A stretch of DNA of 28,999 nucleotides from the NCBI GenBank assembly GCA_012519525.1, contig JAAYQB010000040.1, positions 1-28,999 of the forward strand, read 5' to 3'. Made by a program: the position numbers and the translations under genes. The notes under the pieces were generated by a model. The model searched no databases and had not been told where the DNA came from. It saw nothing but the letters and a program-made list of their open reading frames with translations. Source of the stretch: Bacteroidales bacterium. Lineage in GTDB: Bacteria > Bacteroidota > Bacteroidia > Bacteroidales > WCHB1-69. Shown here piece after piece: positions 7,801-16,739 of this stretch (positions are counted from its first letter, which is position 1; every line of letters begins with the position of its first letter).

Positions 7801-9324
7801 ATGTCGAAGAATGAAGATTTATTCAAAAAAATTATTTCTCATGCAAAAGAATACGGTTTTATATTTCCGTCGAGCGAAATCTATGACGGCTTAAGTGCTG
7901 TTTATGACTACGGTCCCTATGGCTGTGAATTAAAAAACAATATCAAAAGCTATTGGTGGAAGTCAATGGTGCAAATGCATGAAAATATTGTAGGCATTGA
8001 TAGTGCAATTTTTATGCACCCTACCGTTTGGAAATCTTCCGGACATGTTGATGCTTTCAATGACCCGTTGATTGATAATAAAGACAGTAAAAAACGCTAT
8101 CGTGCCGATGTATTGATAGAAGATTATTTGCAAAAAATTGAAGATAAAATTACGAAAGAAGTGGAAAAAGCGGCTAAACGTTTCGAAAATTTTGATGAAC
8201 AAATGTTTAGACAAACAAATGCTCGCGTAATAGAATATCAGAAAAAAATAGATGAAATACGCACTATTTTTATCCGTTGCATGGAGAATAGTGATTGGGC
8301 AAAGTTAAAAGTATTGATAGATGAATTAGAAATAGTCTGTCCGATATCGGGGAGTAAAAATTGGACGGAGATACGGCAGTTTAACTTAATGTTTTCTACA
8401 CAAATGGGTTCTGTTGCCGAAGATGCGGATGTGATTTATCTTCGCCCCGAAACGGCACAAGGTATTTTTGTTAATTTTTTGAATGTACAAAAATCCTCAC
8501 GAATGAAAATTCCTTTTGGGATAGCACAAATAGGAAAAGCATTTCGTAATGAAATAGTTGCTCGTCAATTTATTTTTCGGATGAAAGAATTCGAACAAAT
8601 GGAAATGCAATTTTTTGTTCGTCCCGGAGAAGAATTACAGTGGTTTAACTATTGGAAAGAAGAACGCATGCGTTGGCACATCGCATTGGGAATGGGCAAG
8701 GAAAACTACCGCTTACATGAGCATGAAAAATTAGCCCATTATGCCAATGCGGCAATTGATATTGAATTTCAGTTTCCTTTCGGATTCAAAGAATTGGAAG
8801 GAATTCATTCTCGTACCGATTTTGATTTAAAATCGCACCAACAATATTCGGGAAAGAAAATCCAATATTTTGATTCCGAAACCAATGAAAGTTATGTGCC
8901 TTATGTTGTTGAAACGTCTATAGGATTGGATAGAATGTTTTTAGCAATTTTAAGTTATTCATTTGTAGAGGAAGTACTTGAAGATAATAGTGTGCGAACG
9001 GTACTGAAAATACCGCCTGTTTTGGCACCGATTAAAATAGCTGTTTTTCCGCTTGTTAAAAAAGACGGTATGCCCGAAAAAGCAAGAGAAATACTCAAAG
9101 GATTGCAGCAACATTTTCTATGCCAATACGATGAAAAAGATGCTATTGGTCGCCGTTATCGTCGCCAAGATGCAATAGGCACACCCTATTGTATTACCGT
9201 TGACAATCAAACTTTAGAAGACAATACGGTTACACTTCGTAATCGAGATAGCATGCAACAAGAACGTATCGCTATTGAAAATATCGAAAAGCGGGTGTGG
9301 GATTTATTGAAAATAAATTATTAA
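7801..9324 (+). CDS. glyS: Glycine--tRNA ligase (class II, homodimeric type)
   Basis: This cytoplasmic enzyme charges tRNA-Gly with glycine using ATP. It has 507 residues, as expected for the single-chain (alpha2) type. The N-terminus has IYDGLSAVYDYGPYG, which binds the glycine site region, and an inserted helical segment lies around residues 105-180. The class II core shows LRPETAQGIFVNF, motif 2 with AFRNEI (R249) and motif 3 GLDR at 375-378. A C-terminal anticodon-binding domain (from about residue 405) has APIKIAVFPLVKK, IGRRYRRQDAIGTPYC and VTLRNRDS. It is the first gene of a compact cluster, with folA 16 bases downstream and a good -7 box upstream. Confidence 0.95.
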   Translation: MSKNEDLFKKIISHAKEYGFIFPSSEIYDGLSAVYDYGPYGCELKNNIKSYWWKSMVQMHENIVGIDSAIFMHPTVWKSSGHVDAFNDPLIDNKDSKKRYRADVLIEDYLQKIEDKITKEVEKAAKRFENFDEQMFRQTNARVIEYQKKIDEIRTIFIRCMENSDWAKLKVLIDELEIVCPISGSKNWTEIRQFNLMFSTQMGSVAEDADVIYLRPETAQGIFVNFLNVQKSSRMKIPFGIAQIGKAFRNEIVARQFIFRMKEFEQMEMQFFVRPGEELQWFNYWKEERMRWHIALGMGKENYRLHEHEKLAHYANAAIDIEFQFPFGFKELEGIHSRTDFDLKSHQQYSGKKIQYFDSETNESYVPYVVETSIGLDRMFLAILSYSFVEEVLEDNSVRTVLKIPPVLAPIKIAVFPLVKKDGMPEKAREILKGLQQHFLCQYDEKDAIGRRYRRQDAIGTPYCITVDNQTLEDNTVTLRNRDSMQQERIAIENIEKRVWDLLKINY

Positions 9325-9340
9325 TAATTAAAAAATAAAA

Positions 9341-9835
9341 ATGTTATCTATTATTGTTGCCTTAGGTAAAAATTTTGAAATCGGACAAAACAATCGTTTG
9401 TTATGTCATTTGTCCGACGATTTAAAACGATTTAAACAAATTACAAATAAACACACTGTGTTAATGGGCGAAAACACGTATTTATCATTGCCTACACGTC
9501 CTCTTCCTCATCGTCGTAATATTGTTCTGGCATTCGATAAAACAACGGTATACGAAGGATGTTACATGGCTTATTCTATTGAAGAAGCTGTGCAGCTTTG
9601 CGATAAAGAAGAAGAAACGTTCATTATGGGAGGTGCTTCTGTTTACAGGCAATTTTTACCTCTATGCGATAAACTTTATCTTACTCTTATTGATGCCGAT
9701 TTTCCCAATGCCGATGCTTTTTTCCCAACAATAGATTGGAATGAATGGGATTTGGTAGAAGATATATTGCATCCTGCCGATGAAAAACACAAATATAATT
9801 TTTCATACAAAACATACGTTAAAAAGAAAAAATAA
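9341..9835 (+). CDS. folA: Dihydrofolate reductase
   Basis: This enzyme reduces dihydrofolate to tetrahydrofolate with NADPH for thymidylate, purine and methionine synthesis. At 164 residues it aligns almost without gaps to the E. coli enzyme: MLSIIVAL, IGQNNRLL, the catalytic Asp at position 27 in LSDDLKRFK, MGENTYLSL, RPLPHRRNIVL, IMGGASVYRQFLP and LYLTLIDADF. Two positions differ from E. coli: the Trp at 22 is Cys here (RLLCHL) and Arg44 is Glu in MGEN; the second may be usual for this phylum. It lies between glyS (16 bases) and a secreted protein gene (4 bases), so it is probably part of that transcript. Confidence 0.93.
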   Translation: MLSIIVALGKNFEIGQNNRLLCHLSDDLKRFKQITNKHTVLMGENTYLSLPTRPLPHRRNIVLAFDKTTVYEGCYMAYSIEEAVQLCDKEEETFIMGGASVYRQFLPLCDKLYLTLIDADFPNADAFFPTIDWNEWDLVEDILHPADEKHKYNFSYKTYVKKKK

Positions 9836-9839
9836 AGGA

Positions 9840-10403
9840 ATGATGAAAAGAAGTATTATTTTAGTTTTATCTGGTTTGTTTTTCAGTGTTTTCAATGGTT
9901 TAGCACAGAAAAAAGGAGAAGCTGTTGCACCCTCTTTGCCCATAGATGAACACACAAAATTAATCACTTATCAAGATGTTATTCAGATGAAAGGAACGCC
10001 TGATACTTTGTATCAACGTGCGTATGAATGGGCAAAAAAATATTATCAAAATCCAACACAAGTAATTAAAGTTGCCGATGCTAACAAAAAGGTGATAGAA
10101 TGTGTTTCTAATGTAAAAATAACGACACCTTCACGCGACGGAAAAACACAAGTTGCTGCAGGCTATGTTTATTATAATTTAAGAATAGAAGCACGTCAAG
10201 ACCGTTATCGCTATACTATTACGAACTTTAATTTAAGAGGAGTTGCCAATCAGCCTATTGAAATTTGGTTTGATAACACTAAGCCGGAATGGAGTTCCAT
10301 GCGTTACGAACATTTACGACAAGTAGACGAAGCCATACACCAATTAATGGAAAATCTTGAAGAAGGAATGGAACCAAAACCTATTATTAACGATGATTGG
10401 TAG
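9840..10403 (+). CDS. Secreted DUF4468 domain-containing protein
   Basis: The ATG at 9840 gives 187 residues with a clear signal peptide ending GLA before Gln; the frame is open further upstream but only as overlap with folA. The mature part begins LPIDEHTKLITYQDVIQMKG, contains RAYEWAKKYYQNP, and a VYYNLRIEARQDRYRYTITNF strand region. This matches the DUF4468 domain of Bacteroidota, thought to have a TBP-like fold, with function unknown. An acidic tail with EEGMEPKP follows. It is packed between folA (4 bases) and clpS (7 bases). Family call is from memory of the motif pattern. Confidence 0.78.
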   Translation: MMKRSIILVLSGLFFSVFNGLAQKKGEAVAPSLPIDEHTKLITYQDVIQMKGTPDTLYQRAYEWAKKYYQNPTQVIKVADANKKVIECVSNVKITTPSRDGKTQVAAGYVYYNLRIEARQDRYRYTITNFNLRGVANQPIEIWFDNTKPEWSSMRYEHLRQVDEAIHQLMENLEEGMEPKPIINDDW

Positions 10404-10410
10404 ATAAACG

Positions 10411-10692
10411 ATGACACAAGATAAACCGCACAGCTATTCGGAAGAAAAAGAAGTTACATTTTTAGACGATATTTATACGCTTTTGCTGATAAATGACGAT
10501 TTCAATACGTTTGATTTTGTAATAGATGCATTGATTGAATTATGTCATCACACTTACGAACAAGCGTATCAATGTACTTTTATCACACATAATTATGGAA
10601 AATGCGATATTATGCACGGGGCTTACACAAAACTTGAAGCTGTAGCAAATGCGATGTTAGAAAGAGGTTTAACGGTTAAAATAATTCAATAA
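10411..10692 (+). CDS. clpS: ATP-dependent Clp protease adaptor ClpS
   Basis: This small cytoplasmic adaptor (93 aa) binds N-degron residues and hands proteins to a Clp unfoldase-protease. The core has the LLINDDFNTFDFVIDAL segment, in which NDD and the following residues form the degron pocket in known ClpS proteins. Then come a His-rich helix region with FITHNYGKCDIM, and AYTKLEAVANAMLERGLTVKI at the end. Length and order agree with the family; the N-terminal tail is short and acidic. It is last in the glyS-folA-DUF4468 run, 7 bases after the previous stop, with a 77-base gap before pepD. Confidence 0.9.
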   Translation: MTQDKPHSYSEEKEVTFLDDIYTLLLINDDFNTFDFVIDALIELCHHTYEQAYQCTFITHNYGKCDIMHGAYTKLEAVANAMLERGLTVKIIQ

Positions 10693-10769
10693 TAATAAAT
10701 TTTGTCTTTTATTCGTTTATTATTTAGACTTTAAAAAAATATTAATAAAATCAATATAATTAAAAAATC

Positions 10770-12230
10770 ATGAGTAACTTATCACAATTAAAACCACAAT
10801 CATTGTGGGAAAATTTTAGTAAAATTTGTAGTATTCCCCATCCTTCTAAGCACGAAGAAAAAATAGTGGCTTATCTTATGGAATGGGCAAAAAAATATAA
10901 TATTTCTGTTAAAAAAGATAAAATCGGAAATTTAATTTTCAAAAAGCCGGCTACCAAAGGCATGGAAAATCGTAAAGGAGTTATTTTGCAAGGACATATT
11001 GATATGGTACCGCAAAAAAATTCAAATAAAGTACATGATTTTACAAAAGACCCTATCGAAACGATAATTGGAGATGACGGCTGGGTGCGTGCCAATGGAA
11101 CAACATTAGGTGCCGATAATGGAATAGGTTGTGCAGCAGCAATGAGTGTTTTGCAAGCTACTGATATCGAACACGGACCGATAGAAGTGTTGATTACCGT
11201 AGATGAAGAAACGGGAATGACGGGAGCTTTCGGATTAGAACCCGGCTTGTTTGATGGAGATATTTTATTAAATCTTGATTCCGAAGATGAAGGCGAATTA
11301 TACGTAGGTTGTGCAGGAGGAGTAGATGTAAATATATCAATGGAATATCCTCAAACTGAAACCCATAGAGGATTTGTTGCCTATAATTTATCTGTAAAAG
11401 GATTAAAAGGAGGACACAGCGGGATGGATATCAATACGGGGCGAGCTAATTCTAATAAATTATTGTTCCGCTTTTTAATACATTCCATGCGTTCTTTTGA
11501 TTTAAAAATAGCAGAAGTAAATGGTGGAAGTTTGAGAAATGCTATTCCTCGTGAATCTTTTGCCCTTGTGTTAGTTCCTGAAAAAGAAGCAAAAGCATTT
11601 GAAGCAGAAGTGATGAAAACCGAACAAATTTTCAAAGACGAATTTGCCAAAACAGAGCCGGATATGCAAATGAAAGTGGAAAAAACAGGATTACCTGCCA
11701 AAATTATGGCTCAAAACGAAATGCTAAAAATATGTAAAGCCACTTATGTATGCCCTCACGGAGTGGAAAGAATGAGCGATTCAATGCCCGGTTTAGTTGA
11801 AACAAGTAATAATTTGGCAATAGTAAAATGTATAGACGGAAAATTTACTGTAAATTGTTTGGTAAGAAGTTCCGTTGATTCGGCGAAAATGGCTGTAATG
11901 TATAAAATCGGGTCCTTGTTTGATTTGATAGGTGCCAATGTAAAATACGAAGGAGCTTATCCGGGCTGGAAACCCAATATGGATTCGCCCATATTGAAAA
12001 CAATGATGAAAACATACAAGGAATTGTATGGAAAAACGCCTGAAATTAAAGCCATTCATGCAGGATTAGAGTGCGGACTATTGGGAGGCGTATATCCACA
12101 TTGGGATATGATTTCATTTGGACCTACCATTCGAAACCCTCATTCCCCTGATGAAAGAGTAAACATCGAAAGTGTTGAAAAATTTTGGAACTTTTTGAAA
12201 GCGACATTGAAAAATGTTCCCCTCAAATAA
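10770..12230 (+). CDS. pepD: Aminoacyl-histidine dipeptidase (M20 family, PepD)
   Basis: This 486-residue cytosolic metallopeptidase cleaves Xaa-His dipeptides (carnosine-like) and other dipeptides. Zinc-site motifs are in the expected order: GHIDMVPQ (H76, D78), TTLGADNGIG (D116), VDEETGMTGA (E146-E147), NLDSEDEGELYVGCAGG and HSGMDINTGRANSNKLL. Near the C-terminus are HAGLECGLLGG and SFGPTIRNPHSPDERV. The lid or dimerisation domain fills the middle. It stands alone, with a strong terminator just after its stop. Confidence 0.95.
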   Translation: MSNLSQLKPQSLWENFSKICSIPHPSKHEEKIVAYLMEWAKKYNISVKKDKIGNLIFKKPATKGMENRKGVILQGHIDMVPQKNSNKVHDFTKDPIETIIGDDGWVRANGTTLGADNGIGCAAAMSVLQATDIEHGPIEVLITVDEETGMTGAFGLEPGLFDGDILLNLDSEDEGELYVGCAGGVDVNISMEYPQTETHRGFVAYNLSVKGLKGGHSGMDINTGRANSNKLLFRFLIHSMRSFDLKIAEVNGGSLRNAIPRESFALVLVPEKEAKAFEAEVMKTEQIFKDEFAKTEPDMQMKVEKTGLPAKIMAQNEMLKICKATYVCPHGVERMSDSMPGLVETSNNLAIVKCIDGKFTVNCLVRSSVDSAKMAVMYKIGSLFDLIGANVKYEGAYPGWKPNMDSPILKTMMKTYKELYGKTPEIKAIHAGLECGLLGGVYPHWDMISFGPTIRNPHSPDERVNIESVEKFWNFLKATLKNVPLK

Positions 12231-12248
12231 AAAAATATAATTCTGATA

Positions 12249-12281
12249 AAGAGGATATTGTTACAGTATCCTCTTTTTTTT
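12249..12281 (+). terminator. Rho-independent terminator after pepD
   Basis: GAGGATA (12251-12257) pairs with TATCCTC (12267-12273), extended by AA/TT below, around a 9-base loop, and is followed by a run of eight T. It begins about 20 bases after the pepD stop. Confidence 0.85.
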
Positions 12282-12423
12282 ATCCCAAATATTCAAAATG
12301 AAAAGAAAATTTGCAGTAGCTTATGTTAGAAGTATGGATGAAATGGGAGGGATATTCTAAAAATAGTACACATATTGTTAACACAAATTTTTATATTCTG
12401 TTCTATCATTAAAGTTTTTATGC

Positions 12424-12431
12424 TATATTTG
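12424..12431 (+). promoter_or_regulatory. Bacteroidota -7 box for the alcohol dehydrogenase operon
   Basis: TATATTTG matches TAnnTTTG, 33 bases before the ATG at 12465 and after the pepD terminator. Confidence 0.55.
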
Positions 12432-12464
12432 CATTTACTTTAAAAAAAATATAAAGAATTTATT

Positions 12465-13616
12465 ATGTATAATTTTACTTTTAAAAATCCCACCAAACTG
12501 ATTTTCGGAAAAGGTAGTATTGCAAATTTATCGACAGAAATACCTATTGATAAAAAGTTGATGCTTACCTTTGGAGGAGGAAGTGTAAAAACGAATAATG
12601 TATATAATCAAGTAGTAGCAGCTTTAGAACGGCACGATTACATAGAGTTTTGGGGCATAGAACCCAATCCTACTTACGAAACTTTAATGGAAGCGGTGAC
12701 ATTGTGCAGAAAATACAATGTAGATTATCTGCTTGCTGTCGGAGGAGGTTCGGTGATAGATGGAACTAAATTTATTGCAGCCGCCATTCATTATGGCGGT
12801 GATCCATGGGAAATAGTCTTAGATGATACGAAAATTAAAAAAGTAATTCCTTTGGCTACAGTGTTGACTTTACCTGCTACAGGCTCTGAAATGAACGGAG
12901 GTTCGGTTATTTCAAAACAAGCTACTTGTGAGAAATATGCTTTTCATCATCCTTTGATTTATCCTGCTTTTTCTGTTTTAGACCCTGAATCATGTTATTC
13001 GTTGCCTATTGAACAAATTTCGGCAGGAATTGCCGATACTTTTATTCATATTTTAGAGCAATATCTTACAACCAACAATCAATCAATGGTAATGGATAGG
13101 TTTGCCGAAGGATTGTTGCTTACGTTGATAGAATTAGCACCTCAATTAATGAAAAATCATAAGGAATACGATACGATGGCTAATTTTATGTTAACGGCTA
13201 CTATGGGTTTAAACGGTTTTATTAGTATGGGTGTTAAGCAAGATTGGGCAACTCATATGATAGGGCACGAACTAACGGCTCTTGCCGGCATCACACATGG
13301 GGTGAGTTTGGCAATAGTTGGACCTGCTTTAATGCAAGTAATGCGAGACGATAAAAGAGAAAAACTGTTGCAATATGCCGAAAGAGTATGGAAAATAACG
13401 GGAGAAAATAAAGAGCATGTAATAGATAAAGCAATTAATCACACTGCTGATTTTTATCGTTCTATCGGTATAAAAACACGGCTTTCGGAACATAATGTTG
13501 GAGATGACATTATCAATGAAATCGTTGAACGTTTTCGAAAAAGAAATACGATTTTAGGCGAAAACAGAAATATAAATGCTGATAAGGTATTGCAAATTTT
13601 AAATTTATGTAAATAG
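12465..13616 (+). CDS. yqhD: Iron-containing alcohol dehydrogenase, YqhD/butanol dehydrogenase type
   Basis: This cytosolic NADPH-linked oxidoreductase reduces short-chain aldehydes to alcohols in the best-studied relatives. At 383 residues it is nearly collinear with E. coli YqhD (387). It begins NFTFKNPTKLIFGKGSI, has the nucleotide-binding LAVGGGSVIDGTK, and carries metal ligands D191, H195, H264 and H278, each three positions below the YqhD ligands D194, H198, H267 and H281. TLPATGSEMNG is also typical. The physiological substrate cannot be told; aldehyde detoxification or fermentative alcohol formation are both possible. The ATG of the next gene follows the stop directly, with no intervening base. 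Confidence 0.9.
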   Translation: MYNFTFKNPTKLIFGKGSIANLSTEIPIDKKLMLTFGGGSVKTNNVYNQVVAALERHDYIEFWGIEPNPTYETLMEAVTLCRKYNVDYLLAVGGGSVIDGTKFIAAAIHYGGDPWEIVLDDTKIKKVIPLATVLTLPATGSEMNGGSVISKQATCEKYAFHHPLIYPAFSVLDPESCYSLPIEQISAGIADTFIHILEQYLTTNNQSMVMDRFAEGLLLTLIELAPQLMKNHKEYDTMANFMLTATMGLNGFISMGVKQDWATHMIGHELTALAGITHGVSLAIVGPALMQVMRDDKREKLLQYAERVWKITGENKEHVIDKAINHTADFYRSIGIKTRLSEHNVGDDIINEIVERFRKRNTILGENRNINADKVLQILNLCK

Positions 13617-14381
13617 ATGAAAATTACTTTTTTAGGTACCGGTACGTCTCAAGGAGTTCCTATCATTGCATGCGATTGTGTTGTTTGTCAATCGGAAAAT
13701 GAAAAGGATAAAAGATTGCGTTCTTCCGTTTTAATAGAGCATCAAGATAAGATTTTTGTCATTGATACCGGTCCCGACTTTCGACAGCAAATGTTAAGGG
13801 AAAAAGTTAAAAGGGTAGATTTTATATTATTAACGCATGAACATAAGGACCATATTGCAGGTTTAGACGATATACGGGCATTTAACTATAAACAAAAAGA
13901 AAAAATGGATATATACGCCAATAAAAGAACATGTTGTGCTGTGCGTACGGAGTTTGCCTATGCTTTTGAAAGAAAAAAATATCCGGGTGTTCCTGAAATT
14001 AATCTTTATCAAATTAAAAATAAATTATTCAATGTTAAAGGAATATCAATACTTCCGATTCATTTAATGCATATGAAAATGAACATTACAGGATTTAGAA
14101 TTGGCAATATGGCTTATATTACAGATGCCAGTTATATTTCGGACAAGGAAATGTTGAAACTGCAAAATTTAGATATGCTTATTTTGAATGCATTACGCAT
14201 CAAGCCTCATCAATCACATTTTAATCTTCAACAAGCAATAGCTATTGCCAATCAATTAAAACCTAAACAAACATTTTTCACCCATATTAGCCACCTTATT
14301 GGTTTACACGACGAAATCAATGCAAGCCTACCGCCGAATATTCAATTGGCTTATGATGGTTTAGTAGTTGAGTCGGATTAA
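13617..14381 (+). CDS. MBL-fold metallo-hydrolase, PhnP-like
   Basis: This is a 254-residue cytosolic hydrolase of the metallo-beta-lactamase fold. The start FLGTGTSQGVPIIACDCVVC carries the cysteine/Gly pattern of PhnP-type phosphodiesterases. The metal motif HxHxDH is at 74-79 (THEHKDH), preceded by VIDTGPDFRQQML, and followed by YITDASYIS and a late FFTHISH. PhnP acts on cyclic ribose phosphate in phosphonate breakdown, but Bacteroidota carry this type without a phn operon, and none is seen here, so its substrate remains open. It is directly abutted to the dehydrogenase gene and ends at a bidirectional terminator. Confidence 0.88.
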   Translation: MKITFLGTGTSQGVPIIACDCVVCQSENEKDKRLRSSVLIEHQDKIFVIDTGPDFRQQMLREKVKRVDFILLTHEHKDHIAGLDDIRAFNYKQKEKMDIYANKRTCCAVRTEFAYAFERKKYPGVPEINLYQIKNKLFNVKGISILPIHLMHMKMNITGFRIGNMAYITDASYISDKEMLKLQNLDMLILNALRIKPHQSHFNLQQAIAIANQLKPKQTFFTHISHLIGLHDEINASLPPNIQLAYDGLVVESD

Positions 14382-14399
14382 GTTTAAAATAAACACAAA

Positions 14400-14428
14400 A
14401 AAAAGAGGCTGTATAATAGCCTCTTTTT
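14400..14428. terminator. Bidirectional rho-independent terminator
   Basis: AAAAAGAGGCT (14400-14410) pairs with AGCCTCTTTTT (14418-14428) over 11 bp around GTATAAT. A-run and T-run flank it, so it can end transcription from the metallo-hydrolase (plus) and the Omp28 protein (minus). Confidence 0.9.
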
Positions 14429-14439
14429 GTATTTTTACT

Positions 14440-16635
14440 TTATTTTACACTTATTTTCTTTGTTATTAATCCATTTTCGGTTTGTAATTGTAAAATATAC
14501 AATCCGGGTGCTAAATCCGATGTTTGCAATATATATTTATTGGTATTAACAGCGATGTTGTACACCACTTGTCCTAATAGATTCAAAACCTTTATATTTG
14601 AAAATAAAGTTTCAGATTGAATATTAATCATTCCTTCTGCAGGATTAGGATATATTTTTACATTTCCTTTGTTATCTTGTAAATCTTCAATACCTACTAC
14701 TGCTTTGTCAACTTTACCGGATTGAAGAACTTCTTTAGTATCATAGTCTTGTATCCAATATACCAACATCATATTTTTGAAGTTTTCAACGGAATGCTCT
14801 GTATTAAAATCAATCACTTTTCCTGCATTGAGTGGTAATCGGAATCTTCCTTGAAAATGAAATGCTAAATCAACTTTTACTTCTTCTCCATTTTGTAGTG
14901 AAATGCTGTTGCCTTTACTGTCAGTCATAAATTTTTTAAACACATAGAAAAATTCTTTTTCTCCATTGGTTTTTGCATTCATACGAGTAATCGGTTCGAC
15001 AAGAGCTACAAAAAGTTTTTTATTTCCGGTAAAAGTTTTTAATGGATTGATGGTTAATGTAGTATGGAATTTTTGATTGTTATCATAAACAAAGGTAGCA
15101 CTCATTTCAACAAACGAAGGCTGTAAATATTCCAAAAGTAATAATTCGGTAGAATATAGACCGGGAACTTCATTATAATATTTTCCGTCAACAGCTAAAT
15201 AAGGAATGGAATTATTAATAGTATCATAATAAATTCTGCGAACATCTCCTTCCAAAGTAAAATAGGGGTCTCCGGAACCGGGCCAAAACATTTGGTATTT
15301 TACACAAGTAAATTTATCGGGATTTTCTTCAAAAATAGATTTTAGTTTAATATTTGCACTTACGCAAAGAGGACAAGTTGAGCTGGAAAATACTTCATGA
15401 AGAACAGTTCTTTGTGTTACTTTTTGATAGGTAATTATTTTCATATTAAAAGTATCGGATGTGGCAGAAGCATCTCCATTAATATTTGAAAACCATATTT
15501 TCAAATCGTATGTTCCTTCTTCTGTAGGAGTAAAAGTAGTACTATGCTCTAAGGTTGTAAAAGGATATACTAAAGCAATATTTGCACCGGTAATATTTTC
15601 TGTATATACAACACCATCAATGCTGTAGTTGTAGTCATAAGATGTTACTGTTGCATTTCCCGAACGATACACATTTGCTGAAATGGTACCTGTTTCATTT
15701 GGTTTTAACCAAGGTTTTGTATAGCTATTTTTAATTGCTAAACTGACAGCCGGAAGTTCTAAGCCGGCCATATCGTATCCTATATGGAATCCCGACATAA
15801 AGAGAACCCCTAACGTATTAGTAGTTCCGACAACTCCATGTTGCACATATATAGCATAAGAATAAAAGTCTTTCCAATCGGGCATATCTTCTGCTACATT
15901 ATGAATGGGAGCGTGAATAGATTTGTTGGCAGGATTAATACAAATAATATTTTGAGGAGCTCTTTCTATTCCATATAAAAAGGGACCTCCTGCCGAAAGG
16001 TTGTCATAAGCAAGACCCCAAATGGGTCCATATTCAGATGCATAATTTAAATCGTCTCCGTTGATTGAATCTAAAATATCACCGGAGCGAGAAACTAATT
16101 TTACTCCATAATCGGTATAGATAGATATCCAAAATCCTCCATTATTGTTATCTGCATCAGGAGCATAAGTAATTCCTAATGGGAAGGTATTAGCCGGAAG
16201 AGGAATTTTATCAGCAACAATTCCGGTGTCTGAATCTAAATCAATTACATAAATGGTGTCATTGCCATTGGTCATAAAAAACTGGGAACCGTCGTATGCT
16301 AATCCTATCATAAAAACTTTGAAAGCTGATCTAGGAATACCTACAATTGCAAAAGAGTCTAACTTTTCCGACTCAAAGTTGATTTTAAAAATCATGCTTT
16401 TATTTGCACTGCAAGCATATAAAAACGAGCCGTCGCTTACCGTTCCTATAGGAGTAGTACAGCCGGGGTCTAATGTGTCGGCAAATTGGACTTGCCATTT
16501 TTGGGTTGATTTTTGGATTAATTCTTTTTGGATAGGTGTTTTTTCTCCTCTTTTTGCTACTATGTCTAATGATTGAGAGGAAACAGTATTTATTATGAAA
16601 AATACTGATAAACAAAATGATAAAATCTTTCTCAT
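14440..16635 (-). CDS. Secreted Omp28-domain protein with type IX secretion sorting tail
   Basis: The gene encodes 731 residues. A signal peptide ends VSS before Gln (about residue 20). Residues of about 40-300 look like a beta-propeller: repeated GLAYDGSQF, PLGITYAPD and WGLAYDN turns. A CARDB/Ig-like segment (about 300-405, with FTPTEEGTYDLKIWF) follows. The Omp28-type thioredoxin-like domain then has HEVFSSSTCPLCVSA with C421 and C424 as a CxxC pair. The last about 70 residues are a T9SS type A tail: KIYPNPAEGMINIQS, LNLLGQVVYN, LAPGLYILQLQ and a final KKISVK. It should cross the outer membrane by T9SS and stay surface-bound or be released. The function is unknown. It has its own -7 box and shares a terminator with the opposing operon. 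Confidence 0.88.
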   Translation of the reverse strand: MRKILSFCLSVFFIINTVSSQSLDIVAKRGEKTPIQKELIQKSTQKWQVQFADTLDPGCTTPIGTVSDGSFLYACSANKSMIFKINFESEKLDSFAIVGIPRSAFKVFMIGLAYDGSQFFMTNGNDTIYVIDLDSDTGIVADKIPLPANTFPLGITYAPDADNNNGGFWISIYTDYGVKLVSRSGDILDSINGDDLNYASEYGPIWGLAYDNLSAGGPFLYGIERAPQNIICINPANKSIHAPIHNVAEDMPDWKDFYSYAIYVQHGVVGTTNTLGVLFMSGFHIGYDMAGLELPAVSLAIKNSYTKPWLKPNETGTISANVYRSGNATVTSYDYNYSIDGVVYTENITGANIALVYPFTTLEHSTTFTPTEEGTYDLKIWFSNINGDASATSDTFNMKIITYQKVTQRTVLHEVFSSSTCPLCVSANIKLKSIFEENPDKFTCVKYQMFWPGSGDPYFTLEGDVRRIYYDTINNSIPYLAVDGKYYNEVPGLYSTELLLLEYLQPSFVEMSATFVYDNNQKFHTTLTINPLKTFTGNKKLFVALVEPITRMNAKTNGEKEFFYVFKKFMTDSKGNSISLQNGEEVKVDLAFHFQGRFRLPLNAGKVIDFNTEHSVENFKNMMLVYWIQDYDTKEVLQSGKVDKAVVGIEDLQDNKGNVKIYPNPAEGMINIQSETLFSNIKVLNLLGQVVYNIAVNTNKYILQTSDLAPGLYILQLQTENGLITKKISVK

Positions 16636-16677
16636 GTTAATGTTCTTTTTTAATTTATGTTAAGAATAAAATATTGA

Positions 16678-16685
16678 CAAATATA
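16678..16685 (-). promoter_or_regulatory. Bacteroidota -7 box for the Omp28/T9SS gene
   Basis: On the minus strand TATATTTG matches TAnnTTTG, about 43 bases before the ATG at 16635. It lies in the gap below recF, so this gene can be transcribed separately from the recF operon. Confidence 0.55.
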
Positions 16686-16739
16686 TAAAAAAATATGATT
16701 CCTTAAATAAATTTTTCATAAAAATGTTAAATATATTTT

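Noticed and set aside
12298..12360. A 20-residue frame beginning MKRKFAVAYVRS in the gap after pepD
   Set aside because: It lies below a strong terminator with no clear promoter before it and is too short to judge; most probably chance.
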